DNA from: Tritrichomonas musculus | Lineage: Eukaryota; Parabasalia; Tritrichomonadida; Tritrichomonadidae | Direction: 5' to 3' | NCBI GenBank assembly: GCA_039105265.1 | Contig: JAPFFF010000001.1 | Coordinates: forward strand, 8,804,001 to 8,868,000 | DNA length: 64,000 bases | Shown: positions 11,558 to 21,552 of the stretch, piece by piece | Numbering within the stretch: the first letter of the stretch is position 1 | Layout of the letters: every line of letters begins with the position of its first letter | The notes under the pieces: generated by a model | Databases searched by the model: none | Told to the model about the DNA's origin: nothing | The model's input: only the letters and a program-made list of their open reading frames with translations | Position numbers and translations under genes: made by a program

Positions 11558-12055
11558 TTAAATATAACGAACAAAATTTTATTAAAGAAAATTTTTTTTA
11601 GTTATTTCTCCATTTAGTGATATTTTTTTCAAATTACAAAATCATTTTTTCATATATAACTCTTTTTCTAAATAAATCTGTATATATTAAGAAAACAAAA
11701 ATCATTAATTACAAAGATTTTTTAGATTGAATCAAAAATAAATTTTCAAATATTTATTTCAAATTTTATTTCTTTAAAAATATAGAGTTTTAATGAACAA
11801 AATTAATTTTAATCAACTTATTTTTTTATATCTGATGTTTAAAATACACATATGGTTTATTAATAAAATAAATAACTATTTTAATCGAATATTCAAAATA
11901 AACTCACTTTTTATCGTATTTAATTTTTGAAATTATTTTTAACGTTTTATTCAAATTAATCCAACTTTTTAAATGAATTATTTTCCACACAAAATAATTC
12001 ATTGAAAAAGTTTTATATTTTACTCTTTTTTTTATTGTATTTCCAACTCCATTCT
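11558..12055. other. Divergent intergenic region between hydrolase and MatE genes
   Basis: About 500 bp of A/T-rich sequence that must hold both promoters. The in-frame stretch 12002-12055 has no ATG, only a TTG, so it is taken as leader rather than coding sequence. No clear initiator motif was identified. Confidence 0.45.
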
Positions 12056-13675
12056 ATGGAAGCTGTTGAAGAGCAATCTGTAAAATATAATTCTTCATCG
12101 CAGCAATCATCTATAGAAATTTCTCAAAATGAAAAAGGAGATAACAACTTAGCAATATCAGATAATAAACCATCAGAAAACCTTAAAGAAGAATACATCC
12201 GTCTTGGATCAAAAACTCCTTTAAAAACGATTCTTTATTTATCAGTTGGACCACTTATTTCACATGTTACAAACGCTGTATATGGAATTGTGAACACTAT
12301 ATGGGTTGCCAGAGCCTGTGGAGATGATGGGTTAGCATCAATATCAACTTACAATAATTTTGATACAATTCGTCGAGCATTCGCTCTTTTTCTTCAAGTT
12401 GCTGCTTCTGCAAAATTTGCTAGTTTATTTGGTCAACAAACAATTGATAATCAGCTTTTCTCAGATTTACTTAGATTAGCTCTCTTTTGTGGAATAATTA
12501 CACCAGTTATTTTTATTCCATTAACACGGCCAACAGCAAGATGGTTTGGTGCATCAAAGCACATAGAAGACGAAGGATTTGATTATATTTTTCCACTTCT
12601 CATGAGCACCATTGTTCCATGCTTTTATTTATTATTGTGTGGATGCTTACAAGCAGAAGGCCGTGCATGGACATTTTGTATTGTTCAGGTTTCGTCAATG
12701 ATATTAAATATGCTAGTCTTTGCGCCTTTCTTTCTTTTATTGTGCAAAACAGGAATTGCAGGAGTTTCTTATGCAACAATTTGCTCTGAATTTATACCAG
12801 CTTTAATTATATTCGTTCTTTATTATCGAGGCAAAAGTTTTACAATTAAACCAAATTTGAAAGATCTATTCAAAAGATTTTCCAAAAACTTTCTTTCAAC
12901 TGTATCAATAGGTATCTCGCAATTACTTTACCAGTTAAGCCTTGCTCTACCAGGTTTTCTAATTCGCAAATATTTCGGTCTTGCTTGTGAAGGTGATGAT
13001 ACAAAATGGGGAAACGTTATGTCAGGCTTTAATGTTTCTTGTCGCTATTATATTTTGATGCTTTCTGTTACATCAGCGCTTACAATTGGATTTATACCAT
13101 CAGGCTCATATGCTTTCTCATCTGAACGATACAACCGTTTTTTGAGACTTCTTTTTATTACTCTTCTAATGTCAGTCGGCTGGAGCGGATTCACAATGAT
13201 TTTCACAATTGGTTTTCCACGATTATTAACAAAAGCTTTTTCTTCTTCAGAAGGAGTTCTCGAGTGGGGATCTCTAATCTTGAGCCGCACCGAATATATG
13301 GCATTTGCTGTCCCTGTTTGTGTTGTAGCTGGTTCAATGTTACAAGCAATGCAAATGGGAAAACTTGCGACACTTTTAAATTGCTTAGCTCAGCTTATTC
13401 CTCTGCCTCTTTTTTCCACTATTATGTTTTTCACTGGGAAAAGGGAAGATGTAGCGAGATTTATCTATTGCTACCCTATTTATGACTCGTTTTCATGTGT
13501 CGTTTCGATTCCGTTTTATGCTTTTACATTGATTCCTATTGTCAAGAAAGCAAAGAATGAAAAAATAAATTCTGAGCAAAAGGAAACAAATGAAGTTAAA
13601 CTCGCTCAAAATTCAGATAATACAAATGAAATTGGAATCAAAGAGCCTCTTGTTGATAATCATGATTTTGAATAA
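12056..13675 (+). CDS. MatE (MATE) family efflux transporter
   Basis: A 539-residue polytopic membrane protein. A polar, acidic N-terminal tail of about 70 residues is followed by roughly twelve hydrophobic segments in two halves. The first half contains VGPLISHVTNAVYGIVNTIW and a conserved-looking QAEGRAW turn; the second ends in MLQAMQMGKLATLL and a basic/acidic cytosolic tail. This is the MatE pattern of cation-coupled multidrug and toxic compound extrusion, and trichomonads have many such genes. The driving ion and the substrate are not evident. I start at the ATG at 12056: the frame stays open upstream to 12002, but only from a TTG, and the extra residues would look like a false signal peptide. 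Transcribed away from the hydrolase gene. Confidence 0.85.
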   Translation: MEAVEEQSVKYNSSSQQSSIEISQNEKGDNNLAISDNKPSENLKEEYIRLGSKTPLKTILYLSVGPLISHVTNAVYGIVNTIWVARACGDDGLASISTYNNFDTIRRAFALFLQVAASAKFASLFGQQTIDNQLFSDLLRLALFCGIITPVIFIPLTRPTARWFGASKHIEDEGFDYIFPLLMSTIVPCFYLLLCGCLQAEGRAWTFCIVQVSSMILNMLVFAPFFLLLCKTGIAGVSYATICSEFIPALIIFVLYYRGKSFTIKPNLKDLFKRFSKNFLSTVSIGISQLLYQLSLALPGFLIRKYFGLACEGDDTKWGNVMSGFNVSCRYYILMLSVTSALTIGFIPSGSYAFSSERYNRFLRLLFITLLMSVGWSGFTMIFTIGFPRLLTKAFSSSEGVLEWGSLILSRTEYMAFAVPVCVVAGSMLQAMQMGKLATLLNCLAQLIPLPLFSTIMFFTGKREDVARFIYCYPIYDSFSCVVSIPFYAFTLIPIVKKAKNEKINSEQKETNEVKLAQNSDNTNEIGIKEPLVDNHDFE

Positions 13676-14940
13676 TATTTGTTTGAAAAGATATCATCAT
13701 TTATTTATTAGATTTTATAAAAAGTAGAAATATCCCAAAAACTAAAAATATTCTATTTTGTTTGTTTGCGTGTATTGATTTTTATTAATCTGACTCATAA
13801 AAATAAATCAAATTATATTCATTATAAATTAACTTATAAAAAGATATTTGTTTTTAGTATTATTATTGCAAATCAATCTCCCCAATAATGCTTTATTTAT
13901 GAGGGCAAATGATTTGTCAGAACTGGTTTTCACTTTTCTCCACTTTTTCAATAAGATAATAACAAACTCGAACTTTTTGAATTTTAAAAAAGGTTTTGGA
14001 ACTGGTTTTTAGCGGTTAGTAACGTTTTTTTTTGTTAACTTTACATAAAAGTAAAGTAAGATACAGGTAAACATCGCTGTTATATAGCTGTAAAATTAAT
14101 AAATGTATTCCAGAATAAAATAATTAAACTTTTACATCTTTTTATGCTAATCAAAAAGTTTAACAATTAATAATTATTATGAAAAAGTTTATCTATTTTT
14201 TTGCCTATTCAAAATGAATAGTCAATTTCTAATAATCATGTTCAATTTATATATAAAAGTTTTATATATATCTTTTTTATTCATTGTAATTGATTTCGTT
14301 AAAAATCGAAGCATTCAATATTATCTATAAAAAGAAAAAATAAAATAAAAATACAATTTGATGTTCAATTTATTTTATAGTATTGTTAGTTAAATCGATT
14401 TACAAAAACTGGAATCTTATATGTTATAAGCAGGAAGATAATACATATTATTTTAGATGAAACAAAAATACATAAATGGATTTTTCAGATATATAAATTG
14501 ATGGGGATTTTAAAAAGCTTACTTTGAAAAAGTAATTTTAATCACAATAAATAATCGAAACACAAATTTTACAAAGTCCAAATTATTTCATCTTATTTTG
14601 TTAAATGATATTTAAAAATGGAAGATTAATAATTTGCTTTTTCAACTAAAAATTTTAAAAAGTTGTCGATTATCTTTTGATAGAATAAATAATTCAAAAA
14701 GTTCTTATAAAATTACACCATTTGTTGTGACTTTGAAGTTCTTTTCAGAAATATTTTAATTATTTTACAATATTAAAAGAACTTTATTATATTTAAACAT
14801 AGAAAAAATAACGAAAAGCAATCTGATCGTATTTTCTGGTCATTATTTCAGAAAATAAATAATGATCGACCATTTAATTTTATCAAAAGAAAATTCATTT
14901 TGAAAATTCAATATGATTTCTGATCATATCATTTTTCAAA
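13676..14940. other. AT-rich intergenic region
   Basis: About 1.26 kb with no supportable gene. It includes one copy of the recurrent intergenic motif CCACTTTTTCAA at 13940-13951 and a related AACTTTTTGA at 13971-13980. Short palindromic A/T stretches occur, but no terminal inverted repeat pair. Confidence 0.45.
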
Positions 14941-14948
14941 TCATTCAT
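14941..14948 (+). promoter_or_regulatory. Candidate initiator (Inr) of the PITP gene
   Basis: The sequence TCATTCAT lies four bases before the ATG of the transfer protein gene. It fits the trichomonad initiator consensus TCA(Y)(T/A), known from Trichomonas vaginalis to set transcription start a few bases before the start codon. The match is short and the region A/T-rich, so chance is possible. Confidence 0.35.
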
Positions 14949-14952
14949 AAAA

Positions 14953-15939
14953 ATGAAGATATATGAGTATCGTATTATAGTCCCATGCTCTGTAGATCAA
15001 TATAAAATCGGGAATATTTATATGACTGCCAAACGTTCAGAAGAAGAAAGCAAGCAAGTCAAAGGTGAAGGTATAGAAACAGTCAAAAACGAGCCTTTTC
15101 AAAATGAAAAAGAATCTGGCATTTATACTTATAAGATCATGCACTTCAAATCAAGGATTCCATCTTTCATGAGATGGGCACTTCCAGACAAATATTGCCA
15201 TTGCCATGAAAAATCTTGGAATGCATATCCACATTATCATACAGAATATTCTGTCCCAGGAATGGGTGACGATCTTATTATGGATGTTGATTCATTTCAT
15301 GTTGAATACAAAAAAGACGAAGAAATTCCAGATAACTTATTAAACTTATCCCCAGAAGACTTGAAAATTAGAAAAGTCGTCTACCTTGATATTCTTGATG
15401 GAAAACCAAAGCCAGAAAAAGATCGTGACTTAACTAACTGGAAATGCCCAACATTAGGAGTCAATGAAAAATTCTCTCATTTGAGACTAGACAAAAAAGC
15501 TAAAAAAGATAAAGAAAAGAAAGAAAAGGAGCAGGCAAAGAAAGATAAAAAAGATAAGAAAGACAAAAAGGATAGCGGTCCTGAATCTGAACCACCTGAG
15601 TGGACAATTAATTTCCAAGGCCAAATGATGGTTGCCGTAAAAGTTGTTAAGATTAAGTTCCATTGGAGAGGTTTGCAATCAATTGTTGAAAAATACGCCA
15701 CAACTAACTTCTATCATAACCTTTTCCTTGATGCACATCGTGCAATGATGAGTTGGGCAGACAAATGGGCACCAATGTCTCTCGATGATGTTCGAGCTTA
15801 TGAACACCAAGTCTATCAGCAGAATAATGCTCTTGGTTTTGAAACTGATGAAAATAAACCAGATGTTGAACCACCTGCTGAAAAACCTGAAGGTGTTCCA
15901 GATGCACCTGATACATCAGAAGAAAACGAAAACTTTTAA
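14953..15939 (+). CDS. Phosphatidylinositol transfer protein, class I
   Basis: A 328-residue PITP that aligns end to end with animal PITP-alpha/beta. It begins MKIYEYRIIVPCSVDQYKIG and has the WNAYP motif and the KIKFHWRGLQ strand. Residues binding the inositol headgroup in mammals are present: Thr59, Lys61 and Asn90 at identical numbers, and Glu284 matching mammalian Glu248. The protein should move phosphatidylinositol and phosphatidylcholine between membranes and support phosphoinositide signalling. Two oddities: a run of about 30 mostly Lys/Asp residues (181-208) inserted before the last third, and only one Trp (Trp238) where mammals have the membrane-docking Trp-Trp pair, the second being Arg239. 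The C-terminal 30 residues are acidic and Pro-rich. The start is the first ATG, right after an initiator-like TCATTCAT. Confidence 0.93.
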   Translation: MKIYEYRIIVPCSVDQYKIGNIYMTAKRSEEESKQVKGEGIETVKNEPFQNEKESGIYTYKIMHFKSRIPSFMRWALPDKYCHCHEKSWNAYPHYHTEYSVPGMGDDLIMDVDSFHVEYKKDEEIPDNLLNLSPEDLKIRKVVYLDILDGKPKPEKDRDLTNWKCPTLGVNEKFSHLRLDKKAKKDKEKKEKEQAKKDKKDKKDKKDSGPESEPPEWTINFQGQMMVAVKVVKIKFHWRGLQSIVEKYATTNFYHNLFLDAHRAMMSWADKWAPMSLDDVRAYEHQVYQQNNALGFETDENKPDVEPPAEKPEGVPDAPDTSEENENF

Positions 15940-16393
15940 CTGATTTCAGTAAAATGTATTTTCCGTATATTTCCACTTAATCTTAAGTTTATTTTTTATA
16001 TAATCTTTATTTTTATTTTTAGATAATTGCAAATAAAAAGTATGTTGTTGGCATATTGATATTTTTTATATATATATATTTATATATGATATGTTGATGA
16101 ATCATTTAAATCTAAATATAGAATAGAGTTTTCTTTTTAATTGTTTGTAAAGCATTTGTTTTTTATATTTTTTTACTCTTTCTCTCAATTTTGTATAACT
16201 AATGAAAATTCAATGTGTATTTATCGTTCATTATATGAAATTGATTTAGGGAAATTGACATGCTATCCAAACAATTATATGATGAATTATTATTTAAATA
16301 AAAGACACATATTTTCAATATTACATAAATCTTTTTTTTTTTTTTTTAATGAAATGACTAATTAAACTAAGAAATAAAAATATAAGTGATATT
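15940..16393. other. AT-rich intergenic spacer
   Basis: Contains a TA dinucleotide-rich stretch near 16062-16090 and a 17-base T run near 16330. Short open frames here do not look coding. It holds the 3' end of the PITP gene and the promoter of the Raptor-like gene. Confidence 0.45.
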
Positions 16394-18742
16394 ATGAGTC
16401 ATCGGCGTCATAACCAAGAAGCATCAAAGCGTCGCCGTCATACTTTTGATTTCAAAGAAGGACAACAAACTTCAATTGTTTCTAAGAATGCTTTTGTGTT
16501 CCTCTGTCTTTTTGACGGATTTCGAATTCCGTCAATTCGAAGGCTAACTCGCAAACCAAGATCAATATGTTTTGAACCACTCCTCGATTACAATCCTTGG
16601 CTTTCCTCTCCAGCAACAAAAAATGCAATAGATGGTCGTTATGAATCGCTTTTACACGTTAATTGTAATTCAATCATTGATCCATCCATTAGTCAAGTTA
16701 ATTCATTGATTTCTCGTACTCTTTCAAGACCAATAAATGAACGTCTCATTATACATTACTTTGGGCAAGGATCAATTCAGCCCTCGAAAGCAGGTCAGAT
16801 CTTTTTTTTCGATTCAAATCATCATTCATATCGTGGTTTAAGTATTAGCAAAGTGATTGGATCTGTTTCTGCTGCTGCATCTTCAAAGATATTAGCGCCT
16901 GTAGCATTAATACTTGATGTTAATAGCGCTGGCGCTCTTATCCCGGAACTAACTCGCCTTGTTGAATCCAAAAGCGCCAATTTAATAGCATTTTTATCAT
17001 GTGATGATAATGAAACTTTACCATCTGCACCTTCTCTCCCAAACGATATACTAAGTTCTTCAATTTTATTTCCTTCTAAAATGGCAGTTTGGTTTCATGC
17101 ATGGAGAAGTTCCTTTAATTCAAAAGAAGTTTCGACGATTTTTGCACAATCTCCAAATGAAAATCTTGGAAAATACACAGAGGTCTCATCAAATGAATCC
17201 TTTTTTACATTTCTCAATTCTGTCATAGATTCTATCGCATTTTCAAAACTAGATCAAGTTTCCTACGAAAAATATATATTTGAGGATCCTTCTCTAGCTA
17301 CAATTACTCGTGGCTTTATACTTGCACAAAGAATTCTACGATATCACAATATTCACGCTAAGAGCGTTCCTGATCTACCAGATTTCACTGATTCTGAATT
17401 GTGGGCATATTTGGATTTGGTTTTAGATATGACTTTCTCTGAGGATAATTATTCCTTTTCAATTATGCAAGGTGCATTTGATCAATTATCTTTAACTTTT
17501 GATAATTTTCCTAATTTACAAGTTATGCCAATATTCTGTTATTTTTTAACTGTTCATAATTATTGTGAACCAACTCAAAACATATTATTTGATTCAATTG
17601 ACAAAAATGTTCTATCAATTCCCCTTTCGTTGAATACTATTGCCATTCGTGTTTTATTAAACCAAGTCAGTTCAAATGTTCTAAGGCCTTCAATCATTAC
17701 ATTTCTTATAATTGCAAAGCTCGCTTTTTTCAATGAACTTTCGATTACAGATATGCGTTCATTTATGCAGGTAATGGTTTCATACAACCTAACTTCAGAA
17801 AGTAAAACAGCAACCGGTGCATCGCTATTAGCAGCAGCATGCGCCCTTAACAAACTTTCAGCACTCACTGCTTCACAAAGAGAATCACTATTTTTACTAT
17901 GCACAAGTAATGCAGTATATGGAGCTCCGTTTTCACTACTTCTATATGAAATGGTTATGAATGCAAAGCTCGATATGTTGTCAATGATTAACGAAATTGA
18001 TCAAAATGATTTTGAAAAATTTGAGAAATCTGATGAATATAATGATTCTGAAATCACTAAGTTCTGTAAACAATCTTTTTTATGTCAAGACCAAGCTCCC
18101 GACGATAACAACAATGCTACTTCTTACTCAGATGCAAATGAAGCCAAGCTAGAAAGTTCAAAGCATGAAATTAATTTTGCAAATGCATTTTTACCTTTGA
18201 TAAACAGTAAGCGTCCTGACGTTCGCGCCACTGCTGCTCATGTACTTGGAATTACAAATGATATAGTTGTTATCGAACATCTAAATAAAGTTTTTATTCA
18301 AGATGAATCGGATCTTGCTAGATATGAAGCTTGTGTCTCATTAAACATGTTTTTGAAGCATTTTGTAATTTTATTAGATAAAGAAAAAAAGCAAAATGAA
18401 AAAAGCGAAGATATTAGCTCTAATATAGATATTGATGAAGAGGAAATAATGAAAATCATTAAAACAATCCGTTTGGCAGCTGAAAATGTTGTTGAAATTG
18501 AGAAGAAAAAAGAAGAAAAAGCGAAAGTTCCTTATTCTTCATCATCAAACAAATCACCTTTGTTCTTTTTGGATATTGCTGAATATTTTGTAGACACAAT
18601 TCAAAGCATAGAAGGAGATGAAAAGAAAAACAATAATACTACAATGTTACTTGAATCAAGAATCCCCGAATTATTTAGAAAATCAATCACTCAGCCAGGT
18701 TTGCAATTAAGATATCAATCAAACTTTTTCGATTTTGAATGA
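16394..18742 (+). CDS. Raptor-like TORC1 scaffold, short form
   Basis: 782 residues. The N-terminal 240 match the Raptor N-terminal conserved (caspase-like) domain. Landmarks in order are FVFLCLFDGFRIPS (34-47), NERLIIHYFGQGSIQPS (115-131, human VLFHYNGHGVPRPT), ALILDVNSAG (171-180, human IFVYDCSNAG), and LPSAPSLPNDILSSSI with WFHAW (209-237). Helical repeats follow, including an ARM/HEAT-like unit near 600-650 after an acidic linker. Raptor presents substrates to TOR kinase in complex 1. The two positions that form the His-Cys pair of caspases are Gln125 and Val176, so this domain cannot be a protease. Human Raptor has about 1335 residues and ends in a WD40 propeller; this protein ends in a charged tail and has none. 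The start is an ATG with a basic N-terminus. Confidence 0.8.
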   Translation: MSHRRHNQEASKRRRHTFDFKEGQQTSIVSKNAFVFLCLFDGFRIPSIRRLTRKPRSICFEPLLDYNPWLSSPATKNAIDGRYESLLHVNCNSIIDPSISQVNSLISRTLSRPINERLIIHYFGQGSIQPSKAGQIFFFDSNHHSYRGLSISKVIGSVSAAASSKILAPVALILDVNSAGALIPELTRLVESKSANLIAFLSCDDNETLPSAPSLPNDILSSSILFPSKMAVWFHAWRSSFNSKEVSTIFAQSPNENLGKYTEVSSNESFFTFLNSVIDSIAFSKLDQVSYEKYIFEDPSLATITRGFILAQRILRYHNIHAKSVPDLPDFTDSELWAYLDLVLDMTFSEDNYSFSIMQGAFDQLSLTFDNFPNLQVMPIFCYFLTVHNYCEPTQNILFDSIDKNVLSIPLSLNTIAIRVLLNQVSSNVLRPSIITFLIIAKLAFFNELSITDMRSFMQVMVSYNLTSESKTATGASLLAAACALNKLSALTASQRESLFLLCTSNAVYGAPFSLLLYEMVMNAKLDMLSMINEIDQNDFEKFEKSDEYNDSEITKFCKQSFLCQDQAPDDNNNATSYSDANEAKLESSKHEINFANAFLPLINSKRPDVRATAAHVLGITNDIVVIEHLNKVFIQDESDLARYEACVSLNMFLKHFVILLDKEKKQNEKSEDISSNIDIDEEEIMKIIKTIRLAAENVVEIEKKKEEKAKVPYSSSSNKSPLFFLDIAEYFVDTIQSIEGDEKKNNNTTMLLESRIPELFRKSITQPGLQLRYQSNFFDFE

Positions 18743-18921
18743 AAATGTGTAATAAATTAATTTGTTTGAATAATTCTTAATGTTTATTTTAAAATTTTCT
18801 AAGATTGTTAAGAAAATTTGAATTTATTTTCAAAAAAAATCAATAATCTTACAAAAATTTGAAAGAATTATTTCAAAAGTATTTAAATTATTGAATTTTT
18901 GAATGGTCCTATTTCCTTTAA

Positions 18922-21552
18922 ATGGACGCATTGCAAAATGAGCCTCAAAAGGAACTAAATGATCAGCAATTACTTTCAATTATAAATGAATTGAATGAAA
19001 ATAAAGATAAATTCGATAAATTCCGTCATCTTAAAGCTCAGTTACATATGCAAGGATTAAATTGTTCACTAAAGTTATGTTCATTAGCAGTTCAATATAA
19101 TGTTCATCAAAATGTTAAATATATTCTTTTTTCAAATCTTTCATCGCTTTTACATCCAAGAGCTCCTCCAGAATTCTTATTAGAAATATTAAATCAATTT
19201 GTTCCACTTGTCCCTAAAGAAGAATTTCGACTTTCTAAACTTGCTATTTGTCAGTGTATTGCTAACGCATTTTATCATCTTGCATCAGAAGCAAACATTC
19301 AGAATATTTCTCATTTGCTTCAGTCATTAGGAAATGATTCAATTATTTTTTTGTCAGAACTTATAGGTGTTTTAAAATGTGCTCTTGATGTTCCTATGCT
19401 TTCCTTAAAAAATTTTGTAATCATAGTCAATGTTTTACCTAATTTATTTCCAATGATGATTGATTGTTTTTTCAATAAGCCTGATCAAACAACATTTGAT
19501 ATTCTAAGTTTTTATCTTACAACCTTTAGGCAACCGCCATTACAGAATCTATTAGACAAAATAAATACCCAAATGAATTTTGATATAAACGAATTTATGC
19601 AGCAAGTGAGGAACATTCTCAATTCAAAAATGCTATATTTTGTTTCTGCTCTTGAAAATGTAATCCCGAGTGATTTAAAGTTCTTATTTAACTTCTTTAC
19701 ATTGGCAGTTACTTATGGAATTGATCCTTCAAATACAATGAATATATTAGGTTCAATTTTCAAAATTGAAATAAACTCATATAATATTGAAACTTTTTGT
19801 CTCATGATTAAAGATGTGATAAAAGTTCAATCTGACCTTTTAAATATCGAATTTATCAATCCTTTTTTCATTATATCCGTGGAAAATGCTAAGTGTTATA
19901 ATCTTGAAAATTTATATAACCTTCTTTATATTATTACGTTATTTTATGCTAAGCTCTATGAGCCATTTCCAAAGCCAGATTGTCCTGTTCCAGTTGAAAT
20001 TTTTTCTCAATTTGTTCAACAAATTCTCCCTTTATTAATCCGTCAATATCCCGTGGATAATAAGCCGCCTACTGCAGAAGAAATGGGAATTACTGTTACT
20101 TCATTAAATGGAGAAAAAAGTAACAATAATGAAAATGATTCTTTTGATGAATATGATGATGACGATGATCAAGGTGAATCTGATCTTGTATATAGAAGTG
20201 AAATCATTCAATTTATTGCTTCATTATCGAGAGATGATCCATTGCCATCCACAAATATTATTGAGCAGACTTTTAATTCTCTAGTAGAATCTAATTCGGC
20301 TGATTATTATGTTTGTGAGTGGGTATTGGAATTGCTGGATCAATTTCTTCAATACAGCATTTCAATGGAGAAAGGAAATAATGAATCTGAATTAATTTCA
20401 CAAGTTTTACAAAAAATTATTATGTTACCAATTACCAATCAACTTGCTGCAGCCTATCCTTCAATTTTACTAATAATATGCGATGCACTTTATTACATTA
20501 ATAACAAAGAAATGGGGTTTGCTGTTTTTCGAATGGCTATCAATCAATCTTCATCAAATGATCAAATAATGAAAAAAACTTTTCTACTCGCGGAAAAATA
20601 TGAATTCAGTTTACTTGATGAAATCCCGCCAAATGTTCATCTTTCATTGAAGATTCTGAGTCTTCTTGCATCATATTCTCCATCCCCTGTGATTGTACAA
20701 AGGATTGATAATTTGATGCAAACCGGTGATACAAAAAAAATGCAAGAAGCAACAGCTTTAATAGCCGGAATTCAAAAATCAATTAAAGAAATTGATTTTC
20801 CTATCAACATTTCTAATTATACAATTCAATTAACGAATCAAAAAATGTTTGCGGAAGCATTTAGAATTAATAGATCTAATCCAGAAGCTTGCATGCAAAT
20901 TATTGATATAGCTTCACAATATACATTTGATGAAGATGATTTTGTTGCAATCGTTTCTAATGCATTACAAGCTGCAGAAAATATTTGTTTTGGTATTTTA
21001 ACAGAAAAAACTTTAATTTATTCGAATATTAATTTTCAATTAGAAAATAATTATTCAGAAAATATATTTATGATCACAAATTTGTTAATTCAGCATAAAT
21101 ATAAAATAATTGATGGTATTCAAGAAGCAGGTGTAACTGATCAAACCTTATTAATATTTATTAATTTTGCACGTGTTTTAATGGCCAACGATAGATGGCA
21201 AAAGGTAACTATATCTAATATTGTAGAATTGCTTATTTTCTTTTTTGATCGAATTTTTCCATTAATTGATGATAATTATTGGTTAATTATTTTTCACTTT
21301 TTTTTTTACAATAACATGGAAATTATTAATCGAGACTCTTACGATCTTTTATTTCAGTTTGCTTTAGCAGATTTTAATAGATATCGTTCTGCATTTTTAG
21401 CAGTTATTTCACAAGCGACAGATAATTCAGAAGAATTGTTTAATTACCTTCACAGCGATATATCGAAAGATACGGCAGGGGACAGAAATCTTTACAGAAA
21501 AAAATTTATATGTGTATATAAGGCTTTTGATTATTATAGGTATTTTACATAA
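18922..21552 (+). CDS. Alpha-solenoid protein of unknown function
   Basis: 876 residues, starting at an ATG 180 bp after the Raptor-like gene on the same strand. Apart from an acidic linker (about 395-420, Asn/Asp/Glu-rich) it is predicted almost wholly helical with regular Leu/Ile/Phe spacing, as in HEAT-type solenoids such as importins, exportins or adaptor subunits. No catalytic motif, signal peptide or membrane helix is seen. I do not recognise the family; an importin-beta-like transport factor is possible from length and texture alone. Codon use and composition match the neighbours, so it is an ordinary host gene. Confidence 0.8.
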   Translation: MDALQNEPQKELNDQQLLSIINELNENKDKFDKFRHLKAQLHMQGLNCSLKLCSLAVQYNVHQNVKYILFSNLSSLLHPRAPPEFLLEILNQFVPLVPKEEFRLSKLAICQCIANAFYHLASEANIQNISHLLQSLGNDSIIFLSELIGVLKCALDVPMLSLKNFVIIVNVLPNLFPMMIDCFFNKPDQTTFDILSFYLTTFRQPPLQNLLDKINTQMNFDINEFMQQVRNILNSKMLYFVSALENVIPSDLKFLFNFFTLAVTYGIDPSNTMNILGSIFKIEINSYNIETFCLMIKDVIKVQSDLLNIEFINPFFIISVENAKCYNLENLYNLLYIITLFYAKLYEPFPKPDCPVPVEIFSQFVQQILPLLIRQYPVDNKPPTAEEMGITVTSLNGEKSNNNENDSFDEYDDDDDQGESDLVYRSEIIQFIASLSRDDPLPSTNIIEQTFNSLVESNSADYYVCEWVLELLDQFLQYSISMEKGNNESELISQVLQKIIMLPITNQLAAAYPSILLIICDALYYINNKEMGFAVFRMAINQSSSNDQIMKKTFLLAEKYEFSLLDEIPPNVHLSLKILSLLASYSPSPVIVQRIDNLMQTGDTKKMQEATALIAGIQKSIKEIDFPINISNYTIQLTNQKMFAEAFRINRSNPEACMQIIDIASQYTFDEDDFVAIVSNALQAAENICFGILTEKTLIYSNINFQLENNYSENIFMITNLLIQHKYKIIDGIQEAGVTDQTLLIFINFARVLMANDRWQKVTISNIVELLIFFFDRIFPLIDDNYWLIIFHFFFYNNMEIINRDSYDLLFQFALADFNRYRSAFLAVISQATDNSEELFNYLHSDISKDTAGDRNLYRKKFICVYKAFDYYRYFT

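Noticed and set aside
12002-12055. Signal-peptide-like N-terminal extension of the MatE gene
   Set aside because: It would have to start at TTG. No in-frame ATG exists upstream of 12056, and a MatE protein does not need a cleaved signal.
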